A stretch of DNA of 64,000 nt, taken from Macrolepiota albuminosa. Lineage: Eukaryota > Basidiomycota > Agaricomycetes > Agaricales > Agaricaceae. Each line of letters opens with the position of its first letter. The first letter of the stretch is position 1. Below the pieces are notes generated by a model. It was not told the origin of the DNA and made no database searches. It saw only the letters and a list, made by a program, of their open reading frames with translations. This document shows positions 34,352 to 45,869 of the stretch, piece by piece. The position numbers and the translations under genes are program-made. The stretch spans positions 315,419 through 379,418 of the forward strand of contig JAMWFC010000037.1 of the NCBI GenBank assembly GCA_027475525.1, read 5' to 3'.

Positions 34352-35889
34352 CTAAAAACCCTCCTGCTTCTGCTGGGTGTTCTTCTCATAAGTCTGACTC
34401 CTAGTAGTTATCAGACTGGCCACCAAGCTCTGCAGTTCTTCTATCTTCTTCTCCAAATCCTCTTTCTCCTTGGGCACTGCCTGCACATATGTAGACACAC
34501 TAGGCACAACAGTGACTGGCTCTTCAACCCAACCATAGAAAGCAGCAGCCTTAGGATCCATGATAGCATTGACCCTTTCCTTGGGAGACACATTAGGTGG
34601 GCTCCTGGGAATGGGATCCCCAGAAGGTAGCCTAGGCCTGCCTTCAAAGAGGATGAGCTTGCCTTCTTGGACTTGAGTCTTGAGATATTCACAGTCATTG
34701 GTCCTGTGTCCCAACTCCCAACAGTGATAACAATTTATCCCAGCAGCTGAACTGTTGCCTCCTGGAAACTGAACAGTCTGCAAAGCCTGAGCAGGCATCC
34801 CCAGCCTAGTCTGCAGTCCTCCCTGCATAGGAACCTGGCTCTTGGCCTTCCACTCATTGTTCATGGTCTGCATGAACCCCCTCAGACTGCTCATCTCTTT
34901 CCCCAAAGCCATAACTCCATCTTGCAAGTTGGCTAACCTCCCCTCAGTCTCCAGGTCAACCTCCTGCTTAACCTTGATCACCCCCGGAGCTCTCTCTTTT
35001 GTTCCCTCATCATCTCGGAATGACGTTCCGGAGTCGACTAAAATAGACACGATATTTATAACTTCCTTTAGATCATATCTGTCATCTTTGTGTCGTCTCC
35101 TAGATACATCACTGTAATGTCCGTACTTTTGCAAGGCTTGTGCTAAGATTAGCTCACGGAATGCTGGTGTGAAGCACTTGGTAAATTTGTCCACCAACGC
35201 TCCATTCCCTAGCACCCCTGTCAACTTCTTTGCCTCAGCCCGGAATTTCCGAACAAGCGCATGAATTTCTTCTGTGTCATGCTGCCCTAAACGTGCGTGC
35301 TCTCGACAGATCCGATCAAGCACTGCCACGCTTCCCTCATCTGAGATTGCTTCAGGGTAAGAACTTTGTATTTCTTTGACGAAATTGTCATACGTAGATT
35401 CGTCCCCAAAGCTATCTAACCCTCTCCACTCACTATCCGTCTCAGCGTCCACATATTCCGTCAACTTGTCCTTCCGTTCCTGGTCATCATTGATCCCTGC
35501 AGCCTTGAAGAGGCTCTCCATCTTTCGAAGGAAGCGCCGTACTTCTGTAGGCTGTGTATGGGTGAACCGAGGAGCGTCACGACTTGTTGATAGTGGCAGC
35601 TTTTGTCTCACTATTTCGGCGGGCATATTTTGTGTTGGATTTTGTGTATTTGATGTATTTATACTTGAAATATTGATATCGTTGGATGTACGCTTTCTAC
35701 TAGATCTCAAGATCTGTTCTGGGTCCCTGGCACTATTGAGTGTGAAATATTGATATCGTTGGATGTACGCTTTCTACTAGATCTCAAGATCTGTTCTGGG
35801 TCCCTGGCACTATTGAGTGTTGTGGTCTTGGTGCTACGGGTTACGGGCTTGTGGACATGCTCCGTGGTCTTGACCCGTTGCTTAGGCAC
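34352..35889 (-). CDS. Element A gag with zinc knuckle
   Basis: The main frame is 34352-35710 (452 aa). The true start is probably the ATG at 35889 (MPKQRVKTTEHVHKPVTRST), because a 77-bp duplication at 35666-35819 alone separates the two frames. The capsid-like helical domain includes FTHTQPTEVRRFLRKMESLF and AFRELILAQALQKYGHY. A CCHC knuckle, CYHCWELGHRTNDC, follows near residue 335. The C-terminus has a predicted coiled coil (KEKEDLEKKIEELQSLVASL). It packages element RNA in virus-like particles. Confidence 0.85.
35666..35820. repeat. 77-bp exact tandem duplication
   Basis: Units 35666-35742 and 35743-35819 are identical and break the gag N-terminus. Confidence 0.95.
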
Positions 35890-36027
35890 GGTTCTCTTTA
35901 GTCTTTCTGGGGTAGACCCTCTTGGTGCAAATGAAATCTTGTATTAAACTTGATGTGAACCGGACTTGATGGTCCACAATGATGAGCTTGATGTCGGTGT
36001 AACTTGTTGGTCACTTGCTAAACCAAA

Positions 36028-36047
36028 GCCCCTCGCGGTGGGCTCCA
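36028..36047 (-). other. Primer-binding site of element A
   Basis: On the minus strand TGGAGCCCACCGCGAGGGGC starts two bases after the LTR end ACTACA. TGG plus this string is complementary to a tRNA 3' end finishing in ...GGGCTCCA. It is not the initiator-methionine type; which tRNA is used cannot be told here. Confidence 0.65.
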
Positions 36048-36049
36048 GA

Positions 36050-36853
36050 TGTAGTACTTGGTAGAAGTATTACTTGATAGTTCTGGGGCTTGCTAGTGTA
36101 GAATATGACCTTGAATTCACACTGACTTTGACGACAAAAGGGATAATTATTATCTTGAATGCGTTTAATAATTTTGCAAAACGCCGAGGTTTTGAGGAAT
36201 TATAATATTGAATGAGAATAATAATATTCCCACAAGTCGAGGTTTCTTAACAAACTCCCTAAGCGATTCACTCCCTGGGAATCACTGAGCCTTTGCCTAT
36301 TAATTGCCTGTCTATTCTCTACTAAACTTGGGCTATTTATACTGTTTTTCTGGTGCACAGACCACTATCTACATATGACTCTTTGTCGGAAACTCTCCCA
36401 CTTCCAGAACGTATTTGATAGTCCAATTTCCCTTTTTGGGAGGCCTGTTTCAGTGCCACCCGTTCCACCATTCTTCCGGATGTTTCTGATTGCCGCTTCT
36501 CCATTTGCTTGAGCTCCATTTAGCCTGATCTAATTCATGGATCCTTCTTTCCTCTTTTAGCGCCTCCCTGCATCCCCTACTTCTTTCCTTTTCCCCTCCT
36601 TGTTGTCAAATCAAACATTGACTGATTTGACGATGAAATTGAGAATTATAATATTGAATGAATATAATAATTTCCCAATTTCATCCTATTCCGTCCATTG
36701 CCGAACATTGACTGATTTGATGATGAAATTGAGAATTATAATATCGAATGAATATAATAATTTCCCAATTTCATCCTGTTCCATCCATTACCAGCTTCCA
36801 TGCTTTTCCTCTCCATGACAGTGGTTAGACTATTGTTGAGCTGATAGTTTGAG
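36050..36853 (-). repeat. 5' LTR of element A, outer end missing
   Basis: A direct repeat of 25757-26747. The inner end is canonical (...TACTACA). The outer ~170 bases present in the other LTR are missing, and the recombinase remnant starts immediately, so a later insertion or rearrangement removed them. Confidence 0.75.
36615..36794. repeat. Older imperfect 90-bp tandem duplication in the LTR
   Basis: aacattgactgatttg recurs with a 90-base period and several mismatches across the two units. The other LTR has one unit. Period and divergence set it apart from the 77-bp set. Confidence 0.8.
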
Positions 36854-36871
36854 CCAGCCACGCGCAAGCCA

Positions 36872-38014
36872 ATGCCATACCCGGAGGGCCTAGCTCCAGC
36901 ACCCTCGCCATTGTGTCCCCACGTAGTGGCTCGTGAAAGACTCCGGCTGTGGGAACCAGCCAGGAGCACCAGAAGCTTAGCAGAGGGCACTGAAAATGGT
37001 GTGATCACTGATGAGGACATGAGAAAAGTGTTCGCTGTGATGAACGCCGTGTGGGCAGAGTCGATGAAAGAGACGTATGGTACAGGCTTGCTGCTATTCC
37101 ACGTGTTCTGCGATTTCAGGAGCATTCCCGAGGAAGCGAGGGCACTAGTCACTCACAGCTTACTCGAAGCTTTTGTGGCCGCTTCAGCCGGAGCATACTC
37201 GAAATCTGCCATCGAAAACTTCCTCGCTGGCATAAGAGCTTGGCATCTCGTATATAACGTCCGCTGGGATATTGACAAAACAAGAATGCAAGCTCTGCTA
37301 AGAGCTGTAGAGAGACTATCCCCTCCCTCATCAAAAAGGACACCCTGCACCCCAGAGTTTTTACAGGCCGTGCACTCACAACTAGGAATAGGATCTTCAA
37401 AAGCAGAACCACTACACGTAGCAGTATATGCTTGCGCTACCACCTGTTTCTACAGTGCGGCCAGACTGGGAGAATTCACGGTACCCACTCTGACCTCATT
37501 CAACCCATCGATACATGTCAAGCCGAGCGATGTCTCTGCCTCCACTGATCGGGCAGGACTCCCAACCACCGCATTCTTTTTACCAAGGACCAAGTCGGCT
37601 ATTCACGGTGAGTCAGTCTCATGGGCTGCTCAAAACGACGCAACCGACCCAAAGACAGCGTTAGAGTCACATCTCAGAGTGAACAAGCCTCCGGCCGATG
37701 GGCCTCTGTTTGCTTACAGAAACAAGAAAGGCAAATCCACTCCTCTCACCAAGAAGTTTCTGGAAGTGCTGTCCAGGGCAGCTAGAGCTGCCAAGCTGGA
37801 ACCCTTACAAGGCCACGGCATTTGCATCAGCGCTACACTTGAATATCTCATGCAAGGTGTTCCTTTTGAGGCCATGAAGGCCATTGGTCGCTGGTCTAGC
37901 GACGCTTTCTATAGATATCTCTCCAAGCACAAGCAAATCTTGGCTCCGTACTTACAGGCCGTGCCCTCCCTGCACGAGTCTTTCTTGAGGCTGACTCTCG
38001 CATTCAGAAGATAG
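36872..38014 (+). pseudogene. Tyrosine recombinase with mutated HxxR motif
   Basis: A 380-aa ORF with a core-binding domain (TYGTGLLLFHVFCDFRSIPE, ENFLAGIRAWHLVYN) and a catalytic domain: ARLGEF (first Arg), LEPLQGHGICIS, then GRWSSDAFYRYLSKH (Trp and Tyr). The HxxR arginine is Cys (codon TGC, one C-to-T step from CGC at a CpG), which should abolish catalysis. It is related to the DIRS recombinase at 1-610. A run of A follows the stop (38014-38030). No gag or RT lies nearby, so it is an isolated integrase remnant. Confidence 0.85.
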
Positions 38015-38380
38015 AAAAAAAAAAAAAAAAGTTTATAAAACGACAACATCCGCTTCACTCCTTCATAGTTTTGGCCTTTCTTGATCAGTCAAAGCCGAGT
38101 ACCATTGCGAATCAGGGATCCACACTAGACAGCCAGGGGGATCGCACAAAAAGACCTCCTAGCACGTCGCGTCGTGGACTCCTACTTTTGAGTGGGGAAT
38201 CGTGGCTAACTTCCTCGCCACTCCTAGTATCACCGTTGTACATGTTCTTTAGCGCATCACGAGGGTTCGGAGCCCCCTCAGGGGATCTCACCCAATCGTC
38301 TTCATATGTCACAATAGCTGTACTTCTTATTGTATACACCAGCTTATATAACAGTTTTGCCTTGCACGCAAGCGGTGAAG
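38015..38380. other. Spacer between two recombinase genes
   Basis: Begins with a 16-17 base A-run after the first recombinase. No supported gene. Confidence 0.5.
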
Positions 38381-39299
38381 TCAAAGATACTCTTCTGCCG
38401 TGAAACACTTCCTCAAATTCTGTGATCAACATGGTATTCCCATGGAGCTTCGTTTACCCACCTCGGAAGATGTCTTGTGTTTGTATGCGGCCTCAATGGC
38501 AGGCACGTTGTCTGGAGGAGCGGTTGGAAACAAATTATCGGGTCTCCGTTCTTGGCAAATTCAACAAGATATGCCTTGGCCTGCGTCTCTTCAGCTTAAA
38601 CACACTGTGCGGGGCATCAAAAATTTACGGCCTCCAGAATCATTTCAACAAGAGCGTCCTCCCGTCTCGGTCGAAATGATGGAATGCCTAAAATCCAACC
38701 TTGATCTCTCTAGCCCCCTGCATGCTTGCATATGGGCAGTCGCTACGACAACGCTGTGGGGACAGATTCGGTTGGGGGAGTTCCTTCCTCCACAGGAACG
38801 TAATTTCGACACCACTGTCATCCCATGTTGGTCAAATTTTGGAACGCCTAACGACACTGGAACTAGGTCTCTCTTTCTACCACGTACAAAAACATCCGGT
38901 TGTAAGGGCGAGACTGTGCTCATCACTCGCCAACAGGATAATTATGATCCAATCGCTGCTCTAGCAAATCACTCTCGTGTCAACGATGTCACACTTTCTA
39001 ATCTCATTTGCTGCTACAAGAGTAAGAAAGGTTTTCCTGTTGCTCTCACTCCTCGCAAATTGATCATTGTCTGCAACTCTATCCTGGAGCGCAACGGCTT
39101 ACCGAAGATTAGTGGACACTGTTTTCGCATTGGAGGAACTACCGCCCTCTTGTTGAAGGGTGTTCCACCTCACGTCGTTAAGGCATTAGGCCATTGGACT
39201 TCGGATGCCTTTCTCAGATATTGGCGGAATTTAGAGTTGATAGCTCCTATGTACGTAGAGCTGCTTCAACCGGTAATGTCTTACTTGGATAGGCGATAG
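38381..39299 (+). CDS. Tyrosine recombinase (DNA breaking-rejoining enzyme), motif-intact
   Basis: From the first ATG at 38400 it is 299 aa, but in-frame upstream codons (RYSSAVKHFLKFCDQHG) belong to the domain, so the true start is upstream and probably spliced. Catalytic motifs are complete: QIRLGEFL, GHCFRIGGTTALLLKGVPP, GHWTSDAFLRYWRNLE (R, HxxR, H/W, Y). This family is widespread in agaricomycete genomes within Crypton- or DIRS-like elements. It diverges from the recombinase 370 bases upstream, so the two come from different elements. No DNA-binding tail or RT partner is seen. Confidence 0.8.
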
Positions 39300-39644
39300 C
39301 CTCCGGTTGGGGTGCAGGAAGTCATTTACTTCGTCCTGAGTTGCCTTCGTCTCTCGGGGTGGGGTCAGATGTCTCTGCTGACTCGTGAATGCTTCCTAGT
39401 CCTAGCCCCTATTTGGGACCCCCGTCGCCTTCTAGGGGGTATACCAACATGTTGCCGGACTCTCGCCCATCTCATGGACACCGTACTTAGGGATATTTAG
39501 AGAATAGAACTATCCTTGGAATTTGATTCCTCAGTAATTGAGTCCTTTTACAGACTTCGTACTTAGAGATAATCAGGAAAGGATTATCTAAGGTACTCAT
39601 TTCTTATCAATAGTCAGGTCACCCGCGGAATGACATGAAAATGC
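39300..39644. other. 3' flank of the recombinase, no gene
   Basis: No supported gene. Includes two similar phrases, gtacttagggatatttagag and gtacttagagataatcag. It ends where the second duplicated block begins. Confidence 0.5.
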
Positions 39645-41751
39645 ATGGTTCTACATTTTTTGTATGAGGCTCACAAACACGTCAGTGGGCACAAACTCGT
39701 CGGTCAACTTGTACTAATATCCTTCCCAACTTACGATTGTAATTAGCACCCTCCTTCAGTTCCCTTCCTCAATCTCATGGCAAACCTCCAAGAACGCTCA
39801 GCACGGGTCAATATACGTGTAGGTGATAACACCCAGGAGACCACTCGCATGGTCGACAGCACTCCGGATGGAACAATCCTTGAAAAGGAACTTTACTGGT
39901 GCTTCAAATCCTGTACGTCCTCCATTCAATCTTACATGTCCGGCATCGTGCTGATATGACTTTTATTCAGACATAAACACTGCCACTCATATATTCTCCA
40001 GAACTTCTCTACATGATCCACTCATGTCAATGTTCATTGGTTCTGAGCTGAATTGATCGACCTGTCGTTCAAAGATAGAAATGTGTCCCTTTCCTTTTCC
40101 AGGACACCGCTACGAGGCTCGCCATCGCAGACAAGGGCTACCAAACCCTCGGTGATCACCTATTGGGCATCACGAACTCGATCTTGTAGCAACGTCATCA
40201 GCATTCCACTATTGTGAGTCTGTTCATGGTCTCGAAAGGATTGGTTGGCTAACATGATACATTTAACAGTACGGACCTTCCAACTACTTTCAAGACTTTC
40301 GGTACCTATGTTCTTGAAGACATGGCGATCGCTAACCTTCCTGGGCAAAATCTGCTCGTCGGGCCCAATCCTGGACGACTGAACAAGTATGGGACACTGG
40401 CTTCGTATCGGCCTACAGCCAAAATTAGCATTACTTTCCATCGAAATGTACGTTTCTCCATTCTTTCCTCCATTCTTCTTACCCTTACCTGCCCCAAAAG
40501 CTACCCAACAGACAACTGCGCTGCGCAATTCAACACGGGCGGAACAATTCAAGTTCCCCAAGAAATCTTCCCCACCTTCCGAAGCCATACCGCGCAGTAC
40601 TCCAGCCACAGCATCATCCGAAAGTTCCTCAACTCTACGAACTTTGCGATGCAGAACAAGAAGCGGCTGTATATATGATGGAGACCAACACAGGTTCATG
40701 TGGTGATGCATTTGGATCAGCATTATGGGGTCTGGATTATGCGTTCTAGATGGCCTTTAATACCTTTGCGGGTGCAATGATACATGTTGGTGGGCAGAAT
40801 GTGTTTTACAATGTACGTTTCGCCTTTCGTCATCGAGTCCATCGGAAATGATCAATTCATGGTAATCATTAGCTGTTCACCCCGCCTCCAACTAACCAGT
40901 CGACATTCCATCAATGGACCGTTGGACCAACGTACTACACCGCCCTCGTAGCCGCCGAGTCTCTCGGTCCCTCTAACAACACACAGGTCCTCGATCTCGG
41001 CGCAAACGGCGCGAACGACTTCACGCCCTGCTATGGGTTTTATGAGAACGGAGCACCCGTGCGTGTGGGGTGCATCAATTACGTTACAGACCCGTCAGGC
41101 GCGATCGATCTGAGCGTACAGATTGCGATTGGGGATCGGGTATCCAGCAGCCGAATCAGAGTCCAGCGAGTGTCAAGGTCAAGTGCGTATAGTTCTTCTT
41201 TCATGCATATTTGAACTAGCAGATGCTGATTCTGGGCGGATAGGTACCTCCTTGCGAGCTCCGTGTCCCAGAAGGGTAACTTCACCTGGGCTGGCCAAGT
41301 ACGTCGTCACTTTCTCTCCTTTCCTCGCCGCCCACTGATAGGGTTGATATGACAGACATTCGGTGACAACTTCGCCTCCGACGGGCGGCCAATCGGTGAC
41401 ATCAACATCACCACCATCGCCTGCGACGGCAACACCAACCTCTGCACGGTCCCCGTGCCCGCGCCGTTCTACGCACTGATATACCTTACCGACAGTGCGC
41501 TGGACGAGCCAGGCGGCGCGGCGACGCAGACGTTTGCCACGACTGTGCATACGCCCTTCAGGAACACCACGACGGTCGATCAGGCTGTGCTCACGACGTC
41601 GAATGGCGGGTATGGGAAGAAGGTGGGCAGCACGAGTGCCGGGAGTAGTAGTGCGGCGGTTAGTGGGAGGACGAGTAAGGCTCCTGGGTTGGTGTCAGTG
41701 CTTGCGCTTTTGGCGGGCTTGGGGGCGTTGCAGAGGGTAGTGAGGAGGTAA
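39645..41751 (+). pseudogene. GH79-like beta-glycosidase, copy 2
   Basis: Lacks exon 1. Retains MANLQERSARVNIRVGDNTQE, DSTPDGTILEK, PTDNCAAQFNTG, MMETNTGSCGD, FTPPPTNQSTFHQWTVGPTYY and the C-terminal hydrophobic tail (LVSVLALLAGLGALQRVVRR) in several frames. It shares with copy 1 the degraded GNEP motif near 40170, and adds its own stop in that exon (ctcgatcttgtagc) and another where LDYAF is followed by TAG (~40749). The gene was probably already dead before the duplication. Confidence 0.8.
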
Positions 41752-42133
41752 TGAGGGTTTGCATATATTTTTCAATTGTTAGAAAGCGTTGCATTGGAGT
41801 GCATCAGAGTGAGCTCTTTTTTTCCTTCTTTTTTTTCTTTAAAAAAAATTCATGTATTACAGATGTTGATGGCACCAACTAACTGCTTAGAATCTGTCGC
41901 TACAAGTCTGGATTGTGTTGTGTTTTATTATATACCTACTTTATACTGTAGACAGTGGCCAAGTAGCTTATAGAGCATAAATACTGTGAAAGATTGCTTT
42001 GTTCTGATGCTCGTATGTCGGTTCGACTATTATTATACACAAAACACACCCAAGAATTTCACCAGGAGAAGGTAGAAGAAGCACAGCAACCCACTAAACT
42101 AGATGACACACATTACAAGAAGCATGAGCCAGG

Positions 42134-42490
42134 AAGAAGGATTCATGGATGCACCAAGCAGCCCATCATTACACTGGACATGAAAACTGTCTGCAAGAGC
42201 CCGTCCTTGTCCCACAACGAGATTTCATCGATTCGGACGCAATCTATGTCAACGCCGCGAGTTCTATGCAAGTCTGTGCAGCAACACCGCAAACAGCAAC
42301 ATCCTGGTCTTAACGAGGACCCAAGAGCCCCGTCTTCGTCATGTAAGCCTTAAAAGACCCCGCGCTTGCATTCAGCAGATTCGCAGCGACGGTCTTCAGG
42401 TTTCCCTCTAGCTCCGGCACGATTACCTTTGCAAAGCGCCTGATCCCCAGACTAAGATTGAACGGGCAAATCCACACAAGGGACGACGCG
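42134..42490 (-). pseudogene. Conserved gene remnant of unknown function, copy 2
   Basis: Counterpart of 15850-16232. The minus frame keeps ICPFNLSLGIRRFAKVIVPE and LEGNLKTVAANLLNASAG. The region around 42200-42330 has additional deletions compared with copy 1. Family not recognised. Confidence 0.3.
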
Positions 42491-43051
42491 CATTGGCTTC
42501 ACGCTTCACAATGCCCATTCCCATCGCGATGAGGACTGTCGTCCAAGGCGAGAAACGAGGATTATTGTGTGCGAGGAGGCTGATAATATCGCTCTTTCAT
42601 GCATCTCTTTCGCAAGAACGGTCATGGGATGGGGAGGAGAGATACTGGGCGAAGGGACGAGACGAGATGTGCAAGCTTTGTATATAGTACGATACGATGG
42701 TCTGGCTCAGTGGGTTTTCCGGTCACGACGAGCTCGCGACTGCATGAGAAGTGAACTCCGAGCATCGTCAGGTATGAGTGTTGAATATTTATGACGCCGG
42801 CGCGGGTCGAGGATTTGCTGGTTTGGCGCTGTCAATAGTCTGCATAAGTATGCGGCAGGATAGAGCAAGGACGGTTAGTCAGTTTATACTCCTAGCATGG
42901 TACGATTTACAGAATAGGCATTAGGGATGACAAGGGGTCAAGGCGTGAGAGTCTAAGTAGTAAGGATCGATTCCAAACTTCAGCTGTAAGGTTGATTTCT
43001 CACACCCATCTTCAAGTGCACGTAAGTCATTGCCAGAATTCAATTTGCACC
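42491..43051. other. Upstream region of the NLR, copy 2
   Basis: No supported gene; closely matches 16233-16781. Confidence 0.5.
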
Positions 43052-45077
43052 ATGCAGAGTACAGGTCTTTCGAATCATCGTGGACTGAGGCTTCTCTCCC
43101 TCGGTAGGCTGGTTCTTGACATTCATACTTTTCATTGGGTCTGACACACTACCACAGATGACGGGGGTATCCGTGGCCTCTCCGAGCTTCTAATCATACA
43201 AGAGTTTATGAACAGGATTAGGTTCATCAACAAAGCTGACGTAGTACCTAAACCTTGCCAGTATTTTGATATGATTGATGGTGTCGGAACGGGAGGGTAT
43301 GTGCCATACTAAACTCTATTGAGTAGTTTTTCAGGTTTCATCTTCCAGACTTATTGCATTGATGCTCGGACGTCTCGAGATGCCGATTGATCAGGCCATC
43401 GAGAAATATGTTGACTTTTCATCTAGTGTTTTCTCAGATGTGAAGTGGCACAACAGCAAAGCAAAGTTAAAAGCCTCGGTCTTCAAGACTAAGATGGAGG
43501 CAATGATTGAATCTTCTGGAATCTCACGAAATTCTCTACTGCAAGATGTTGATTTTCAAATTTGTAAAAGGTATGTGTGTTGTTCTTGTGTTAGTAAGAA
43601 AATAACATGTAGATTTCTAGTTTTGTTGTGGCACTTCCATTTTTTAGTATGACACCACGACTTTTTCGCTCATATACAGTGGGTGCAAATCAAGGCTATA
43701 ATTGCACTATTGTAGAAGCAGCACGTGCAACTACTGCTACTCCTGGACTTTTCAAGCCTGTGTCCATAACTGATGGAAGCCTTGAAGAATCTTTTATTGG
43801 TGGTAATTTAGGATTTAACAATCCTAGCAAACTTGTTCTTGAAGAAGCAGAATTTGTGTTTGGTCATTTTGCACAAGTGGCTTGTCTTGTTAGCATAGGT
43901 GCTGGAAAAGTTAGCCCTGTTTCTTTTCAGCATTCTCGTATGAAGCACATATTAGCTATTGTCAGCAAAATTGCAACTGATAGTGAAAAAGCTGCTGAAG
44001 AGCTGATGGGCCAATATAAGCACATTTCTAATGTGTTTTTTAGGCTAAATGTTGATCAAGGTCTGCAAAACTTCCCTTTGGATGATTGGAAAAAGATGTT
44101 AGAAATTAAAACACATACTCAGTCTTATTTGCAAGGAATTACTGTTGCACATCAAGTTGATAGCATAGTGCAGGCTTTGAATGCCAGTCCTTGTAACTTT
44201 TCTATAGGAGACCTTAAAGGATCCTTGCTGCCCAAAAATCCCCCAAAAACTTTTATAAAACATATTTATCAAGTTCATAGTCCTACACCAATTTTTATAG
44301 GAAGAAAAGATATATTGGAAAAATTAAATAAATACTTTGCTGCAAATCCTACTTCTCATATACAAAGAAGATATGTTTTGCATGGCTTATGTGGAGCTGG
44401 AAAGACACAGATTATTTTGCAATTTTTGGAAATATATAAATCAAGGTGAGTTTAATATAAAAATCTCATTATGAGATATTTTTAATAAATAATTTAGATT
44501 TTCCTCTATATATTTCATTGATGCAAGCTCAAAAATGCTTATAGAAGAATTCTTCAAGTTTATTGCTAGTCAAACAACAACTTCTGAGCCTAGCTTAAAT
44601 ACTGGTTTAGAAGTGCTTTGCTATGATCAAAAAGAGTGGCTATTAGTTTTTGACAATGCAGATGATCCAATGCTTGATCTTCAGCCTTTTTTCCCACCAT
44701 GCCAACATGGAAACATTATTATTACTACAAGAAATAAGGAATGTGCATTGCATGCATCTCAACACAACAATAAAATTGAGAATTTATCTGAAGAAGATTC
44801 AATTGCTCTTCTTCATAAAATTTGTGGCAGATCAGAATTTTCATATGCAGAAGCTAAAAATTTAGTTCAAGAACTTGGGTTTTTTCCTTTAGCCATTGTA
44901 CAAGCTGGTCGTTATTTGTTTCAAGAATCATGGTTAGGATTTGCTCAATATATTGACAAATATAAATTAAATAAAAAGAAATATCTAGAACAAAATACAA
45001 AACAACATATTGATAGTTATTCACAGTCACTTTACTCTACATGGAAAATGAACTATGACCAGCTTTCCATATCTGCA

Positions 45078-45231
45078 AAGACATTACTCAACTTTTGGAG
45101 TATTTGTCATTATGACAAAATACCTATTGACCTCTTGCAAAGAGCATGGAATATAAGACATTACTCAACTTTTGGAGTATTTGTCATTATGACAAAATAC
45201 CTATTGACCTCTTGCAAAGAGCATGGAATAT
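45078..45231. repeat. 77-bp exact tandem duplication
   Basis: Units 45078-45154 and 45155-45231 are identical. NLR copy 1 has one unit at this place. Confidence 0.95.
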
Positions 45232-45388
45232 TGTAAAAGCACAAAAAGATAATCAGGTTTTACAGCTTCAACATATTTTGACATTATTTCTTGATGATGA
45301 AAAGCAATGGAATGACAAGCTGATAGATGAAACAATTCATTTGTTAACATCATATTCATTAGTTGAAAGAATTGGAGAAAATCTGATG

Positions 45389-45542
45389 ACAATGCATCCT
45401 TTAGTTCAAGAATGTTGTCATGAGTTTTTAACAAATGAAGAAAAGAAGAGATTGTATGACTGGATACAATGCATCCTTTAGTTCAAGAATGTTGTCATGA
45501 GTTTTTAACAAATGAAGAAAAGAAGAGATTGTATGACTGGAT
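45389..45542. repeat. 77-bp exact tandem duplication
   Basis: Units 45389-45465 and 45466-45542 are identical. NLR copy 1 has one unit. Confidence 0.95.
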
Positions 45543-45869
45543 ATCACAAATATATCAGTGTTGGGACAAGAAGATTTTGATTATAATGATGTTCAATTGT
45601 TGTTACCTCATGTAAGAAAATTGCAAGAAAACACATCACTAGGGCTGGAAGTTTTGAAGGTAGTCACAAAGTTACTATATACAGCAAGACTATGGATTGA
45701 TGCAATTGATCAAATAAAAAAAGTTATAACTATTATTGAGAAAACAGAATATGAAAGTCCTGATGAGTGGAAAGATATGTTAGGATATGCATTGCAGAAT
45801 GTAGGAAAGCTTCAAAAGGCTGAAGAAATACAGAGACAAATTTTAGCTACTTAGCAAGCAGTATTAGGA

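Larger units (their letters stand above)
25757..36853 (-). mobile_element. Ty3/gypsy element with an antisense gene (element A)
   Basis: In minus-strand order: 5' LTR (36853-36050, outer end lost), PBS (36047-36028), gag, protease, RT-RNase H-integrase, then a ~2.5-kb non-pol region holding a plus-strand six-exon gene, PPT (26760-26748) and 3' LTR (26747-25757). The LTRs are direct repeats. All pol-frame breaks coincide with 77-bp duplications that are probably assembly artefacts, so the real element may be intact. Whether the gene was captured or inserted later cannot be told from one copy. Confidence 0.7.

Noticed and set aside
36615..36794. A further member of the 77-bp duplication set
   Set aside because: Its period is 90 bp and the units have diverged, so it is an ordinary older duplication.
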